DNA of 25,411 nt, taken from the NCBI GenBank assembly GCA_002362135.1, contig DETO01000050.1, forward strand, positions 1 through 25,411, written 5' to 3'. The DNA comes from Ruminococcus sp. UBA3286 (GTDB lineage Bacteria; Bacillota; Clostridia; Oscillospirales; Ruminococcaceae). The notes beneath the pieces are model-generated. The model saw nothing but the letters and a program-made list of their open reading frames with translations, was not told where the DNA came from and did not search any database. Positions 24,901-25,411 of this stretch are shown one piece after another (position 1 is the first letter of the stretch; each line of letters begins with the position of its first letter). Position numbers and translations under genes: made by a program.

Positions 24901-25361
24901 TCGTTTTTCTCGTCGGAATAGAATTTTTTATAGGAATCCATAAACAGCATGGCAGAATAGTCCGTCGTATCTCCGGGATTATACTTTTGTATATATTCGT
25001 TCAGAGCCAGCATTGCCGCTATTTCAAATCTGCAAGGCGAACGGTTTAAGCTTGCGTCTCCATAATAACTATGTCCGTCGTGAATCGGCTTGCAGCTGAC
25101 AGACAGCATACTGTATTCGTTCGCCCTGATCCTTACAGTATGAACGCTTTCGTCAAAATCGGTTATTTCTGTTTGAAATGTTAATATGTTGAGGTCGGTT
25201 TTCGTCAGTTTTACGGACGTTACTGCAACACGCCCCGCCCTGAAAAGTTTCTCGGCATCGGCGATATTCTTTTTGCTTCGGAAATAAAAACATGACGTAA
25301 TTTTGTTTATACGAAAAGTATATTTGTTTTCGTCATCAACTTTGAATATATTATTATTCAT
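21987..25361 (-). CDS. SNF2/SWI2-family helicase-like ATPase
   Basis: The protein has 1124 residues, standard for bacterial SNF2 proteins with an N-terminal SNF2-associated region. The ATPase core has ADDMGLGKT (K692), IIDEAQYIKN (DEAQ at 787-790), LTGTPIENRLSELW, then in the second lobe FSQFTSMLDII, SLKAGGTGLNLTGADVVI and DRAHRIGQ (R1066). Such proteins move along DNA or remodel protein-DNA complexes; many have no known role. The N-terminus has a SWIM-like area, but only C90 and C110 of the expected C-x-C...C-x-H remain (Phe at 112), so zinc binding is doubtful. The ATG at 25361 follows GGAG (25370-25373). The frame stays open to the window edge, so a longer start is not excluded. Confidence 0.92.
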   Translation of the reverse strand: MNNNIFKVDDENKYTFRINKITSCFYFRSKKNIADAEKLFRAGRVAVTSVKLTKTDLNILTFQTEITDFDESVHTVRIRANEYSMLSVSCKPIHDGHSYYGDASLNRSPCRFEIAAMLALNEYIQKYNPGDTTDYSAMLFMDSYKKFYSDEKNDVKKTEDIILEMSLAIIERYYYFNNNDGTRINASFKIGNSRKMYVLKDFHSIIDAYRNGGTLRLGKLVELDFSKHDFTPESKKIFRMIERCIAEDEKIAERFSYRYAHDDISNVSKCGIRFDSFTIDILYDNLHDGVELDSYPINKLEKNIRLSMKISPSFRGKAKEFNGIDAVIELPKLYRGEKYFYTIGEKNGHCIFNRIPAEQSQFLRNLKTDKMFCSQKTGNKMHIGARRASEFLGNTLQNLNKYVFVSNVEIDNIMKYLPPSAEIHFYLDAADGIPACYPRSVYNGTEYDFTDHLKNIGIVDSVRDTYREQAALDAAMKYFNIPDTDNRRIFCEPSDSDRIYEFLTNGLDELMQYGKVHSTDSFDSIRIRKNYNFSMGVSIDNDLLNLEITSTDFTPKELLDIINSYRKKKKYHLLKNGSFIPIDDRINELSLMMDAMNISAKDFAKGKMHIPAYRALYLDKMLEECHELYANRDRRYKNLIRNFKTVNDSDFEAPEELQDIMREYQKYGYKWMRTLEAYKFGGILADDMGLGKTLQVISVLSAAKKESNEKNPPSLIVCPASLIYNWYEEFQKFAPDMRVLTVSGVAAERKKLISSVSDYDAVITSYDLLKRDIAEYDDKNFLYQIIDEAQYIKNHSTAASKSVKLIHSKYRFALTGTPIENRLSELWSIFDYLMPNFLYGYETFRKDIETPIVKRNDEEASRRLRRIVSPFILRRLKTDVLKDLPDKLEKTHYSKFGTEQQKIYDGQVLKIQQMLNDENEEEFQKNKLQLLAELTKIRQICCDPSLVYENYSEISAKREACLELVKNAIDGKHRVLIFSQFTSMLDIISGNLTNESIPFYTIVGSTAKEKRIELVNDFNEGDVPVFLISLKAGGTGLNLTGADVVIHFDPWWNSAAQNQATDRAHRIGQTKTVTVYKLIVKNTIEEKIQQMQEKKSSLAESVLSSDSVGISTLSRKELLELFEL

Positions 25362-25411
25362 TATATTTTCTCCATATCTTTTTTCAGAACTTGTCTTTTT
25401 CAGAATCTGTC

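Overview
The window looks like a chromosomal segment from a Ruminococcus-like gut or rumen clostridium (Oscillospirales). Two secreted proteins carry dockerin sequence of the kind found in ruminococcal cellulosomes. Promoters are AT-rich Gram-positive types with 17-bp spacers, ribosome binding sites are AGGAGG-like, and a very large non-anchored surface protein carries Cys-rich repeats. No tRNA, rRNA, CRISPR array or intact mobile element was found.

Layout: (1) 1-4079, plus strand: a compound hairpin repeat, a Fur-family metalloregulator, a membrane-bound nucleotide-sugar dehydratase (PglF/CapD/FlaA1 type) and an XRE regulator with a second winged-helix domain. (2) 4163-5776, plus: a secreted GH5 glycoside hydrolase that seems to have lost an internal GH5 segment and half of its dockerin. 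(3) 6094-9732, minus: purA, a secreted transglutaminase-like protein with a complete dockerin, and a membrane protein with repeated 'PTGVSAPVLDD' motifs; a 19-bp bidirectional terminator separates these from the GH5 gene. (4) 9885-10460, minus: a CwlD-like amidase that has lost its 5' end. (5) 10654-21720, minus: one long apparent operon. (6) 21987-25361, minus: a SNF2-family helicase.

Region 5 is the most interesting. A 2065-residue secreted protein is followed by a 33-residue peptide gene that was not previously called; its AGGAGG overlaps the stop codon of the giant gene. Then come a lipoprotein, an HPr-kinase-like P-loop protein, a PqqD-like protein, an S26-type peptidase with a His general base, an ABC exporter and a PF14907-type nucleotidyltransferase. 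The last five are joined by overlaps of 8 or 4 bp or by a few bases. The kinase, PqqD, exporter and nucleotidyltransferase set recalls the accessory genes of paeninodin-type lasso peptide clusters, and the 33-mer has the YxxP motif that PqqD-like domains bind in lasso leaders. There is no lasso cyclase and no B2 leader protease. I infer a RiPP-like system without a cyclase, in which a short YxxP peptide (and possibly the lipoprotein tail, which shares an E-[IV]-[TD]-F-P motif) is bound, modified, cleaved and exported. This is inference from sequence, not demonstrated.
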